From: an uncultured Clostridia bacterium | Lineage (GTDB): Bacteria > Bacillota > Clostridia > TANB77 > CAG-508 | Direction of reading: 5' to 3' | Assembly: GCA_944393755.1 (NCBI GenBank) | Contig: CALYBF010000022.1 | Location: 1 to 14,326, forward strand | DNA: 14,326 bases | In this document: in pieces, positions 1-7,234 of the stretch | How positions within the stretch are numbered: position 1 is the first letter of the stretch | Layout of the letters: each line of letters starts with the position of its first letter | Made by a program: the position numbers and the translations under genes | Notes under the pieces: model-generated | What the model was told of the DNA's origin: nothing | Databases searched by the model: none | Seen by the model: the letters and a program-made list of their open reading frames with translations, nothing else

Positions 1-1
1 C

Positions 2-145
2 CCTCATCCTCTTTCTGACTATGCCTTTAAGAAAGCTAATTCTAGTATTTACACTTATGATAGTATTAAAAATCAATTTGTCATGCTAAAGGGAATTAAA
101 GCTGGCTTTGATGCACCAAAAAGAATTAGTATGAATGCTTTTTAA
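2..145 (+). CDS. C-terminal 47 residues of an unrecognised element gene (partial)
   Basis: An open frame enters from the left edge and reads 47 codons to a TAA at 143-145. It ends with the residues KAGFDAPKRISMNAF. The fragment is too short to assign to a family. It sits just before excisionase and integrase genes, where small Firmicutes integrative elements often carry a replication or mobilization gene, but that role is only inferred from position. About 105 bp without a recognisable gene separate it from the next start. Confidence 0.45.
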   Translation, partial: PHPLSDYAFKKANSSIYTYDSIKNQFVMLKGIKAGFDAPKRISMNAF

Positions 146-236
146 AGAATTTAAACCAAGTAAGAGATTTACCTTTCTCAAAATCCAATACGCAATACAT
201 ATAGCGAAAATTATTTAGCTATTGAGATTATTGAAA

Positions 237-244
237 AAGGAGGT
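237..244 (+). promoter_or_regulatory. Strong Shine-Dalgarno site of the excisionase gene
   Basis: AAGGAGGT is a near-perfect complement of the 16S rRNA 3' end and lies 6 nt before the ATG at 251. It fixes the start of the small HTH gene. Confidence 0.8.
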
Positions 245-250
245 CATCGT

Positions 251-463
251 ATGAAAGATTTAAAACAAAATTACCCTACTATATTTACTACATATAAAGA
301 TGTAGTAAATGTAAATCAATTAGCAGAAATGCTAGGCATAGGAATTACTCTTGCTTATAGGTTAGTAAAGCAAAATACTATTAAGTCTATAAAAGTTGGT
401 AGACAATATAAAATTCCTAAACAAAATATTATTTCTTATTTATTAAATCAAAGTGTTGTTTAG
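251..463 (+). CDS. xis: Excisionase-type helix-turn-helix protein
   Basis: A 70-residue protein that is mostly a single MerR-like winged helix (HTH_17, excisionase family). VNVNQLAEMLGIGITLAYRL (about residues 19-38) is the helix-turn-helix, and IKSIKVGRQYKIPKQNIISYL (about 45-65) is the wing and last helix. Proteins of this size and fold placed directly before a tyrosine integrase normally bend DNA at the attachment site and favour excision, as Xis does in Tn916. It lies 78 bp before the integrase on the same strand and has a strong SD. Its role as recombination directionality factor is inferred from family and neighbour; it could also act as a repressor of the element. Confidence 0.8.
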   Translation: MKDLKQNYPTIFTTYKDVVNVNQLAEMLGIGITLAYRLVKQNTIKSIKVGRQYKIPKQNIISYLLNQSVV

Positions 464-464
464 G

Positions 465-516
465 CTAAATTTTATATTTACTACAAAAAAACAAAATCAA
501 TAGTAAATTAATTTAG
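465..516 (+). repeat. Imperfect inverted repeat between xis and int
   Basis: Arms at 465-483 and 501-516 pair as CTAAATT with AATTTAG and TTTACTA with TAGTAAA, with a three-base bulge and an A-rich loop. It could be an mRNA hairpin limiting read-through into int, or a binding site for Xis or Int. There is no T-run after it, so it is not an obvious terminator. Confidence 0.35.
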
Positions 517-541
517 TCTGTTACATCAGAAAGGAGTTTAT

Positions 542-1810
542 ATGGTAACAGAAAATTTACAACAAATTAAAGTATCTGTAAGTAGTCTTGTTGTTCGAAA
601 CGGAATATATCAAGCAGTTTTAGAATACTATGATGAAAACGGAAAAAGACAACAACCTTGGCGTTCTACTGGTTTAAAAGAACGCGGTAATAAAAAACAA
701 GCTATGCTAAAAGCTGAAGAAATAAGAGCTAATTTAGAAAAAGAACTAAATTTAAAAGCTCTAAACAATTCGAAATCAAATAAAAATCCAACTGATATTC
801 TTTTTATAGAATATCTTTTTTATTGGCTAGAAATTATTAGACATTCTGTAGAAAATTCTACTTTCACATCATATAGGCAAATAGCTAATAATCATATTAA
901 AAAATATTTTACACAAAATCCTATAAAGTTAGTTGAAATAACCTATGTTCATATTCAAGATTTTTATAATGAATTAATGGTAGAAAAACATCTTTCTGCT
1001 AATACAGTAGTTCATCATCATGCCATCATAAGAAAATGTTTAGAATATGCTTTTACAATGGATATTATTCCTAATAATCCAGCTGATAAAGTTCAAAAAC
1101 CTAAAGTTGAACAATATATAGGAAGCTATTATACTCAAACTGAATTAAATACCTTGTTTGAGAAATCTAAAGGAGATCCTTTAGAAGTTGTTATTTTAAT
1201 AACTGCTTTTTATGGTTTAAGAAGAAGTGAAGTTTTAGGATTAAAATGGGACTCATTTGATTTTGATAATTTAACATTTACTATAAAGCATACAGTTACA
1301 ATAACAAATACAGAAGGTAATAATAGAAAACTTGAATGTAAAGACAAAACAAAAAACAAATCAAGTTATAGGTCATTGCCTTTATTAGATGATATTGCAG
1401 AAAAACTTTTAGAACTTAAAGAAAAACAAGAAGCATTTAAAAAAGCTTTTGGTAAAAGTTATAACAAACAATATTTAGATTATGTATTTGTTAATCCTCA
1501 AGGCAGATTAATTAGACCTGATTATATTACACAACATTTTAGTATGTTGCTAGAAAAAATCGGTATGAAACATATTCGTTTTCACGATTTAAGACATTCT
1601 TGTGCTAGTTTATTACTTGCTAAAGGTATTCCAATGAAAGCTATACAAGAATGGTTAGGACATTCTAATTTCTCTACCACAGCTAATTTATATGCTCATT
1701 TAGATGTTAATTCTAAAAAGGCTTCAGCAGATGCGTTAGTTAATGCATTAAAATTTACAGATACAAAAAAAGAAAATGAAGAAAGCACATCTTCATCTTC
1801 TCAAAAATAA
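542..1810 (+). CDS. int: Tyrosine recombinase / integrase (Tn916-Int-like)
   Basis: A 422-residue integrase of the phage and Tn916 family, which cuts and rejoins DNA at the element's attachment site through a covalent 3'-phosphotyrosine. Residues about 13-60 (VVRNGIYQAVLEYYDENGK and following) look like the N-terminal AP2-like arm-binding domain, and about 85-180 are the SAM-like core-binding domain. The catalytic domain shows Arg227 in TAFYGLRRSEVLGL, a Lys in the TKNKSSYR hairpin (about 270-277), His348 and Arg351 in RFHDLRH, His374 in WLGHS, and the nucleophile Tyr384 in ANLYAHL, so all catalytic positions are present. SD AAAGGAG lies 5 nt before the ATG. The gene ends 8 bp from the 3' end of a tRNA-Leu gene and points toward it, which is typical of tRNA-targeting elements. 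Its Ser-rich tail is short. Its Arg codons include CGA, CGC and CGT but no CGG. Confidence 0.95.
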   Translation: MVTENLQQIKVSVSSLVVRNGIYQAVLEYYDENGKRQQPWRSTGLKERGNKKQAMLKAEEIRANLEKELNLKALNNSKSNKNPTDILFIEYLFYWLEIIRHSVENSTFTSYRQIANNHIKKYFTQNPIKLVEITYVHIQDFYNELMVEKHLSANTVVHHHAIIRKCLEYAFTMDIIPNNPADKVQKPKVEQYIGSYYTQTELNTLFEKSKGDPLEVVILITAFYGLRRSEVLGLKWDSFDFDNLTFTIKHTVTITNTEGNNRKLECKDKTKNKSSYRSLPLLDDIAEKLLELKEKQEAFKKAFGKSYNKQYLDYVFVNPQGRLIRPDYITQHFSMLLEKIGMKHIRFHDLRHSCASLLLAKGIPMKAIQEWLGHSNFSTTANLYAHLDVNSKKASADALVNALKFTDTKKENEESTSSSSQK

Positions 1811-1818
1811 TTGAATTA

Positions 1819-1904
1819 TGGTGCCGTTGGTGGGACTCGAACCCACATGGATGTTATCCGCAGCATTTTGAGTGCTGTGTGTCTGCCAATTCCACCACAA
1901 CGGC
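1819..1904 (-). tRNA. tRNA-Leu(CAA), intact
   Basis: A complete class II tRNA of 86 nt including the encoded CCA. Acceptor GCCGTTG pairs with CAACGGC. The D-arm is GTG/CAC with loop GAATTGGCAGA. Anticodon stem CAGCA/TGCTG encloses loop CTCAAAA, giving anticodon CAA (reads UUG). The long variable arm is GGAT-AAC-ATCC. T-stem GTGGG/CCCAC encloses TTCGAGT, followed by discriminator A and CCA. It lies between int and a second, broken tRNA-Leu with the same anticodon. It may be chromosomal, with the element joined at its 3' end, or it may be carried by the element. No convincing promoter was seen in the 130 bp upstream. Confidence 0.95.
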
Positions 1905-1937
1905 ATATTTTATTAAATTTTGACGATTTACAATTTT

Positions 1938-1991
1938 GTTAGATATTTGTTAGATGTTTGAGCAATTTTCAACTCTAGCAAATATCTAAAC
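1938..1991. repeat. Direct and inverted 11-bp repeats, candidate integrase or excisionase binding sites
   Basis: GTTAGATATTT (1938-1948) is followed at once by GTTAGATGTTT (1949-1959), a tandem repeat with 10 of 11 matches. An inverted copy, CAAATATCTAA (1979-1989), is the exact reverse complement of TTAGATATTTG (1939-1949). Clustered short repeats next to an attachment core are typical arm-type sites of Tn916- and lambda-like integrases. The binding role is inferred. If it is right, the element extends past the intact tRNA-Leu to the broken one. Confidence 0.5.
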
Positions 1992-2028
1992 AATACTATT
2001 TTCAATACTTATAAGTTTTAACACGAAA

Positions 2029-2046
2029 AAAATCTATTTAGATTTT
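2029..2046. other. Palindrome at the broken tRNA junction, candidate attachment core
   Basis: AAAATCTA (2029-2036), a TT spacer and TAGATTTT (2039-2046) form 8-bp perfect inverted arms. The right arm is the 3' anticodon stem and loop of the broken tRNA-Leu, and the left arm lies in non-tRNA sequence. Tyrosine recombinases commonly cross over at the anticodon-loop symmetry of tRNA genes, so this is the best candidate for the element's chromosomal junction. On the - strand the arm is followed by a T-run, so it could also act as a weak terminator. Confidence 0.4.
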
Positions 2047-2081
2047 GAGTCTAGTGCGTCTACCAATTCCGCCACATCAGC
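2039..2081 (-). pseudogene. Truncated tRNA-Leu(CAA), 5' half only
   Basis: Reading from 2081 downward, acceptor strand GCTGATG is followed by TG, D-arm GCG/CGC with loop GAATTGGTAGA, then ACTAGA-CTCAAAA-TCTA. This is a normal tRNA-Leu(CAA) as far as the 3' anticodon stem. After TCTA the sequence becomes AT-rich, with no variable arm, T-arm or 3' acceptor strand, so no functional tRNA can form. The break at the anticodon arm fits insertion of a tyrosine-recombinase element at the anticodon-loop subsite. The missing 3' half would then lie at the other end of the element, to the left of this window. Confidence 0.8.
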
Positions 2082-2087
2082 ATATGT

Positions 2088-2110
2088 GGTTTGCTTTAAA
2101 TAAGCAAACC
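2088..2110. repeat. 9-bp perfect hairpin beside the broken tRNA
   Basis: GGTTTGCTT (2088-2096) pairs with AAGCAAACC (2102-2110) around a 5-nt loop. It lies 6 nt upstream of the tRNA 5' end and 51 bp past the stop of the 770-aa gene. On the - strand no T-run follows, so it is a poor terminator for that gene. On the + strand it is followed by TCTTTAAT, a weak terminator context. Confidence 0.4.
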
Positions 2111-2161
2111 TCTTTAATACTTATATATATTAACATATATTTAATAATCTGTCTAGCTTTT

Positions 2162-4474
2162 TTAAGCATCCATTTCAAAAACATTAATAGTTTTAATCTC
2201 TATTTTTGAAAAATCATCATTTTTATTTTCAAAATCAACTATTTTAAAAGTCTTTTTTTCTTTAAGTTTTAATTCTAATTTTGAAATATCTACTAAAATT
2301 TTAGTTGACAAATCTTGTCCAACTGGAAGTGTTTTATTTTGATTATCATAGAAAATACAATTTGTAAAACCAATAGCATTTGTTCCCTCTTTTAAATTAA
2401 TTTTATAAAAATTAAATTTATTGTTTTCATTTCTAATATTTGAACTTATCTCGTTTTCCGGATTAATATCAAATACATTAATTTTTCTATCATCAATTTT
2501 ATCATCTACAATAATTTTATAAACTGAAATATCTTCCGGAATTTCTACTTTAGTCAATGCTGTTTTTACATTAGAAATCACATTTTCTAAAGCAAGTTTA
2601 AAACTGATTTGTTTAGTATTTTTATTTACTTCTAAAATACTAAATCTATCTTTTGGAAGTTCTCTATGTTTTTTATTTTTTATTTTAGAAACTTTTGTAC
2701 TATCTTGCACAATTCCGCCAAATATATCAAACTCTTCTTTTTCAGTTAAATCTCTTTCTTCAATTGCTTCTTTCTTCAACTCTTTTAAGGTATTGTCAAT
2801 ATCTTTTGGTTGAAAATCATTTATTTTAATCTTATTAATTATTGGTAACAAATTAGTTGTTAAGATATAAACACTGTCTGTCTCATCTTTAGATAAATTC
2901 TTTCTTTGTAATTTATCCATTGTATTTCCAAAGTTTTCAAAATCTTGTTCATAATCAAATGTTTTTGTTATTTTTCTTACAATATTTACTTCCTCTTCTT
3001 CCCCTTCAGGAAGTGAACTCATTTCATCTTTATTACTATATTTCCAAAATTCAAATATACTCTTTTTATGGCTATCAATTTCGGCTATATATAAACTTGC
3101 ATTTTCAATCTTTTTTTGCATATTCTTACTTTTAAGTTTCAAACTATTAATATCCATTACAATATTTTTAAGTTCTGTTTCTTTTTCATTAATTATTTTA
3201 TATAATTGAGTCAACTCTTCTAAATTATAATTATCTTTTTTTATTCTTCTTCTCTTCTTTGGTAATTCTTCCATATCATCATTGTTTACATCTTCTACTT
3301 CTACGTTTTCTAAATTTTGTTCATCTTCTTTTCTTATTTTGTTCTTATTTTTCTTTTTACTATATTTAAAATAATATTTAAACTTACCAAAGAAAGTTTT
3401 TTTACACTCCAAGAAAGTTGAAATTTGTTTTTCTTTTGATAAATATTCTATTTCTTGCATAGCTATTTCTGTTTTTAATTCTTTTAATCTTTCATTTCCA
3501 TTTTTTATTAAATCTTCTGCTTCTTCTAATTTATCTTGTCCTTTTTCAAATTCATTATTTAACCACTCTGAAATATTTTCATATTGTAGTTTTTTATCTT
3601 CTAAATAAAACTCTATCTCACCATTTTTACCAATATTTGTTCTAAAGTTAAAATAATGTGGAAGTTCTGTTTGTAAGATAAACATTACTTTTAATAATTT
3701 ATAAAATTCTACCGTTTCTTCCTTTGTTTCTAATTTTACTCTATATAGACTTTTTATCTTTTGATATACTTCTGTTTCACCAACAATATATAAAGATAAA
3801 TTATCACTTTTATCATAAACCTCATATATTGATGGCCAGTCTTTTGTGAAAAGCCACAAATAATTTTCTATATCTTCAAATTCAGATTTTCTCAAAAATT
3901 CACTTGTATATTCTACATTTCTAATTGGCACAAATATTTTACCTGTTCTTTTCTTTTCTAGCTTTTTCTTTAATAAATAGAAAAAAGTAGAATAATCAGA
4001 ATCTTCTGTAGGTACTATCATAAAATATTTGTCTGAATTTTGTGAATAATATATTTGCCATAAATAATTATTTTGGTATTTTACTTTAAAAGGTATTTTT
4101 TTACTTAATTTTTCTTGTTCTTGTTCTATTTTTTCCACTTCTTCTATACTAAAATCATTTAACATTTTTAAAAATGTTGTATGTTTTAGAATATTTTCTT
4201 CTGATTTACTATCTAAATAATCTGCAAGTGGACTTGCTTTTTTATATTTATCTTCAATTTCATCCATCCTGTTTGTTGGAGAAAGTAATATTTCTATATC
4301 TTTTATATTAACATATCTATATTGTTTATATTGTTCTTCATCATAAAATTTAGGTATTCTAAATTCTAGTGGTTTATATTGTTTTATACTCTTAGGAATT
4401 TTTTCTAAATCAAGCCCTAAATATTCTAATTTTTCTTTAATTGTATCATTATTTTCTACTGTTTGCTTAGGCAC
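2162..4474 (-). CDS. Hypothetical 770-aa coiled-coil protein, family not recognised
   Basis: A soluble-looking, very Lys/Glu-rich protein with no signal peptide or membrane segment. Two long heptad-rich stretches (about residues 303-350 and 417-470) flank a highly charged linker (about 371-415, containing PKKRRRIKK). The N-terminal 300 residues are globular with several aromatic motifs (KDWPSIYEVY). The C-terminal 200 residues look beta-rich (ISVYKIIVDDKIDDRKINVF). The start is GTG at 4474, supported by AAGGGAGAA 8 nt upstream; that SD sits in the 18-bp gap after the deacetylase stop, so the two genes are probably co-transcribed. It is the last gene of the metG operon. A structural or scaffold role is conceivable from the coiled coils but is not shown. 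No CGG codon is in frame. Confidence 0.85.
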   Translation of the reverse strand: MPKQTVENNDTIKEKLEYLGLDLEKIPKSIKQYKPLEFRIPKFYDEEQYKQYRYVNIKDIEILLSPTNRMDEIEDKYKKASPLADYLDSKSEENILKHTTFLKMLNDFSIEEVEKIEQEQEKLSKKIPFKVKYQNNYLWQIYYSQNSDKYFMIVPTEDSDYSTFFYLLKKKLEKKRTGKIFVPIRNVEYTSEFLRKSEFEDIENYLWLFTKDWPSIYEVYDKSDNLSLYIVGETEVYQKIKSLYRVKLETKEETVEFYKLLKVMFILQTELPHYFNFRTNIGKNGEIEFYLEDKKLQYENISEWLNNEFEKGQDKLEEAEDLIKNGNERLKELKTEIAMQEIEYLSKEKQISTFLECKKTFFGKFKYYFKYSKKKNKNKIRKEDEQNLENVEVEDVNNDDMEELPKKRRRIKKDNYNLEELTQLYKIINEKETELKNIVMDINSLKLKSKNMQKKIENASLYIAEIDSHKKSIFEFWKYSNKDEMSSLPEGEEEEVNIVRKITKTFDYEQDFENFGNTMDKLQRKNLSKDETDSVYILTTNLLPIINKIKINDFQPKDIDNTLKELKKEAIEERDLTEKEEFDIFGGIVQDSTKVSKIKNKKHRELPKDRFSILEVNKNTKQISFKLALENVISNVKTALTKVEIPEDISVYKIIVDDKIDDRKINVFDINPENEISSNIRNENNKFNFYKINLKEGTNAIGFTNCIFYDNQNKTLPVGQDLSTKILVDISKLELKLKEKKTFKIVDFENKNDDFSKIEIKTINVFEMDA

Positions 4475-4492
4475 AATCTTTTCTCCCTTCTT

Positions 4493-5411
4493 CTATTTTA
4501 TAATTTCATAAAAATTCTTAAATACATATCCTTTATCTCTTAAATTTGCAATTATTTGTGGTAGAGCATCTGCTGTTACACTCTTTAATGGTGAATCATG
4601 CATTAATACCACAATGCTGTTTTTGTTTTGAGTTGTTTCATTTAATCTTTGAATTTCGAAATCAACACTTAAATTATTTGTTTCTCCATCACCATTTAAT
4701 GCATTCCAATCTACGTGTAATATATTATTTTCAGCAAGTAAATCTTTTGCTTGTTTCTTTATTTCTGCATATGGTCCTCCTGCTAGTCCACCTGGAAATC
4801 TGAATAGATGTGAATTATATTCAGATTCTCCGAAGTGCTTTTTGTACTTCACTATTACAACTATTATATTCATCTAAAACAGTTTGGGGAGAAGTATATA
4901 TGCTCGAATACACGTGAGAATATCCGTGATTTGCTATAAAATGTCCTTCATCATACATCCTTTTTACTAGTTCTGGACTTTTCTTAACATTTGAACCTAA
5001 TACAAAAAATGTTGCTTTTATATTTTCTTGTTTTAATATATCCAATATTCTTGGTGTTACTGAAGACGGACCGTCATCAAATGTTAAAAATGCACGTTTT
5101 TCAGATGAATTATATATATTTTCTAAATTGTTTTTGCCTTCATCTGTTAATTTAGGAAGTTTTTCTTGACGTTTTTTTTCTATTTCTTCTTGTTTTTTGT
5201 CTTCTACTTCTTTTAAGCTTGCATATTCTTCTTTATATGACTTATATACATTATAACTTTTTATTGTTTTTGAAATATTTGAAATTACGAATATTATTAA
5301 AAACAGAGCTATTATAAAAAGAATTACTAATATCTTTTTCTTATTTACTATTCTTTTATTATATTTAGTATTCATTTTATAGATATTACTATCTTTCCCG
5401 TCTCTTAGCAT
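4493..5411 (-). CDS. Membrane-anchored polysaccharide deacetylase (NodB family), needing one +1 frameshift
   Basis: With one C skipped at 4832 the gene encodes 305 residues. Without it, translation stops three codons after the CGG at 4832-4830. An N-terminal anchor (about residues 25-44, ILVILFIIALFLIIFVI) is followed by a charged coiled stalk (55-85) and an extracellular NodB domain. Motif 1 is TFDDGPSS (110-117) with Asp112 and Asp113. Motif 2 is HGYSH, with His162 and His166 as metal ligands. Motif 3 is RFPGG (204-208), motif 4 DWNALNGD (234-241) and motif 5 LMHD (269-272). Motifs 1-2 and 3-5 lie in different frames and join exactly at LGESEYNSHLFRFPGG. Such enzymes remove N-acetyl groups from peptidoglycan or another surface glycan; which one is unknown. 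It starts at ATG 5411 with AAGGGGAAG upstream, 33 bp after metG. Confidence 0.9.
4829..4835 (-). other. +1 frameshift site CTT CGG A in the deacetylase
   Basis: In frame the codons are GCA CTT CGG AGA ATC TGA. Skipping the C (complement of g4832) gives CTT GGA GAA TCT GAA, which joins NodB motif 2 to motif 3 without gap or overlap. Without the shift the product ends at 196 residues and lacks the RFPGG, DWNALNGD and LMHD motifs. Confidence 0.9.
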
Positions 5412-5444
5412 TTTACTTCCCCTTTTACTATATATAAACTATTT

Positions 5445-7016
5445 TTATTTTTTCATTAGATTTTTAATATATTCTACTTCTTCTTCTGCATTTAATCTCA
5501 TAAATATAGGTTCACCTTTTTCAATTACTTTTATGTTTTGTAATTTATCATATGGTTTTAAAGTTTCAAAGTTTATGAGTTTTTCATCTGTTATTCCTAT
5601 TTGTCTTAAAATATTATCTGCAGTATCACTCATAAATGGTTTTATCAAAATTGCTATTTTTCTTAAATTTTCTATTAAATGATACATAACAGATGATAAT
5701 TTTTCCTTTTCTTCTTCTTTTGCTAAAGCCCAAGGCATTGTTTCATCTATATACTTATTTGTTCTAGATATTAAAGTCCATATTTCTTGAATACTATTTG
5801 CAATTTCATATTTGTTCCATTTTTCATCAAATAAATCTATTTGTTTTACAGTAAATTCTTCTAAGTCTTTGTCGACATCATTTGGTGTACCATTATATTT
5901 TGGGACTTGTCCTTCAAAATATTTATTTACCATTGATACTGTTCTATTTAATAGATTGCTTAAATCATTGCATAAATCAAAATTATATCTTTCTATAAAA
6001 CTCTCTGGTGAAAATATTGCATCTTGTGATGTTGGCATTTCTCTAAGTAAGAAATATCTCACACTATCTAGTCCATATTTTTCTACTAAATCTTCTGGAT
6101 ATATTACATTTCCTTTAGATTTAGACATTTTACCATCTTTCATAGTTACCCAATTGTGTACAAGTATTGTTTTTGGAAGTGGTAAATCTAACGCCATTAA
6201 GAATATTGGCCAATATATCAAATGGAATCTTGCAATATCTTTTCCAACTATTTGTAAATCTGCTGGCCAGTATTTTTTAAATAAATTGTCATCATCACTT
6301 CCATATCCTAAAGCTGTTATATAGTTTGTTAAAGCATCTAGCCATACATATACAACGTGTTTTGGGTCTTTTAATACTTTTATTCCCCAATCAAAAGATG
6401 TTCTTGTTACACATAGGTCTTCTAGCCCTGGTTTTATAAAATTATTTATCATTTCATTTTTTCTAAAGTCTGGTTTTATAAAGTCTGGATGTTCTTCATA
6501 ATATTTAAGAAGTTTATCGGCATATTTTTTCATATTAAAGAAATATGCTTCTTCTTTCATTAGTTTTACTTCTCTACCACAATCAGGACATTTTCCTTCT
6601 ACTAATTGTGTTTCTGTAAAATAACTCTCACAAGGTACACAATACCAGCCTTCATATTCTCCTTTATAGATATCTCCTTGTTCCATAAATTTATCAAAGA
6701 TTTTTTGAACAACTTCTTCGTGTCTTTTTTCTGTTGTTCTTATAAAATCATTATAATCTATTTTCATTGTTTTCCACAATTTCTTTGCATCTTCTGCCAT
6801 TTTATCTACATATTCTTGTGGAGTTTTTCCTTGTTCTTTTGCTTTTTCTTCTATTTTTTGTCCATGTTCATCTGTTCCTGTTAGCATATAACAATCTTCA
6901 CCTTTTAACATATGATATCTTTTCATACTATCTGCAAGTATTGTTGTATATGCTGTTCCTATATGAAATCTTCCACTTGGATAATATATTGGTGTTGTTA
7001 CATAAAATTTATTCAA
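5445..7016 (-). CDS. metG: Methionyl-tRNA synthetase
   Basis: A class I aminoacyl-tRNA synthetase that charges tRNA-Met in the cytosol. Numbering from the TTG start: the HIGH-type motif FHIG is at 17-20 and GTDEHGQK at 47-54. The zinc knuckles are Cys126/Cys129 (CVPC) and Cys143/Cys146 (CPDC), the tRNA-Met contact region is around YVWLDALTNYI (223-233), and KMSKS is at 296-300. At 523 residues it lacks the C-terminal Trbp111-like tRNA-binding domain found in many Firmicutes MetG of about 650 residues. TTG at 7016 is preferred because AGGAG (7030-7026) is 9 nt upstream. ATG at 7025 touches the SD, and GTG at 7052 has no SD. It is first in an operon with the deacetylase and the 770-aa protein. 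Confidence 0.95.
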   Translation of the reverse strand: MNKFYVTTPIYYPSGRFHIGTAYTTILADSMKRYHMLKGEDCYMLTGTDEHGQKIEEKAKEQGKTPQEYVDKMAEDAKKLWKTMKIDYNDFIRTTEKRHEEVVQKIFDKFMEQGDIYKGEYEGWYCVPCESYFTETQLVEGKCPDCGREVKLMKEEAYFFNMKKYADKLLKYYEEHPDFIKPDFRKNEMINNFIKPGLEDLCVTRTSFDWGIKVLKDPKHVVYVWLDALTNYITALGYGSDDDNLFKKYWPADLQIVGKDIARFHLIYWPIFLMALDLPLPKTILVHNWVTMKDGKMSKSKGNVIYPEDLVEKYGLDSVRYFLLREMPTSQDAIFSPESFIERYNFDLCNDLSNLLNRTVSMVNKYFEGQVPKYNGTPNDVDKDLEEFTVKQIDLFDEKWNKYEIANSIQEIWTLISRTNKYIDETMPWALAKEEEKEKLSSVMYHLIENLRKIAILIKPFMSDTADNILRQIGITDEKLINFETLKPYDKLQNIKVIEKGEPIFMRLNAEEEVEYIKNLMKK

Positions 7017-7042
7017 TATAATCATCTCCTTTTTTCCTTGAT

Positions 7043-7071
7043 ATCTTATCACGTTTTAAGCAAAATATCAA
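7043..7071 (-). promoter_or_regulatory. Predicted sigma-A promoter of the metG operon
   Basis: On the - strand TTGATA (7071-7066) and TAAGAT (7048-7043) are separated by 17 nt, matching TTGACA/TATAAT at 5/6 and 4/6. Transcription would begin near 7036, giving a leader of about 20 nt that carries only the SD. The -35 box touches the right arm of the upstream hairpin. Confidence 0.5.
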
Positions 7072-7110
7072 TAAGCAAGAGCTATGTTTCTAAGTTTTCT
7101 CTTGCTTATT
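7070..7110. terminator. Intrinsic terminator between the ABC permease gene and metG
   Basis: AATAAGCAAGAG (7070-7081) and CTCTTGCTTATT (7099-7110) are perfect 12-bp inverted arms around a 17-nt loop, with TTT following on the + strand and an AT-rich TGATATTTT on the - strand. It most likely ends the ABC transporter transcript about 125 bp past the permease stop. The 218-bp gap (7017-7234) also holds an A/T-only inverted repeat near 7205-7225. No T-box or S-box consensus is seen before metG. Confidence 0.6.
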
Positions 7111-7234
7111 TTTACACATTTATTCTTTTTTTATTACTTCTTCACAATCTACTAGAAAAATCTGATTCTACTAACCTTACCCTAATCTAAATTTTCTAAA
7201 GTTGCATTTTTTTATTTTAAAAAATGAAACACCT

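Noticed and set aside
1819..1904. Attachment at the 3' end of the intact tRNA-Leu as the preferred model
   Set aside because: Possible because int ends 8 bp away, but it explains neither the second tRNA cut at the anticodon loop nor the repeat cluster beyond the intact tRNA; kept as the main alternative.
7017..7234. T-box or S-adenosylmethionine riboswitch before metG
   Set aside because: No T-box AGGGTGG...ACCGCG core or SAM-box motifs on the - strand; the hairpin at 7070-7110 lies upstream of the predicted promoter and fits a terminator of the ABC operon.
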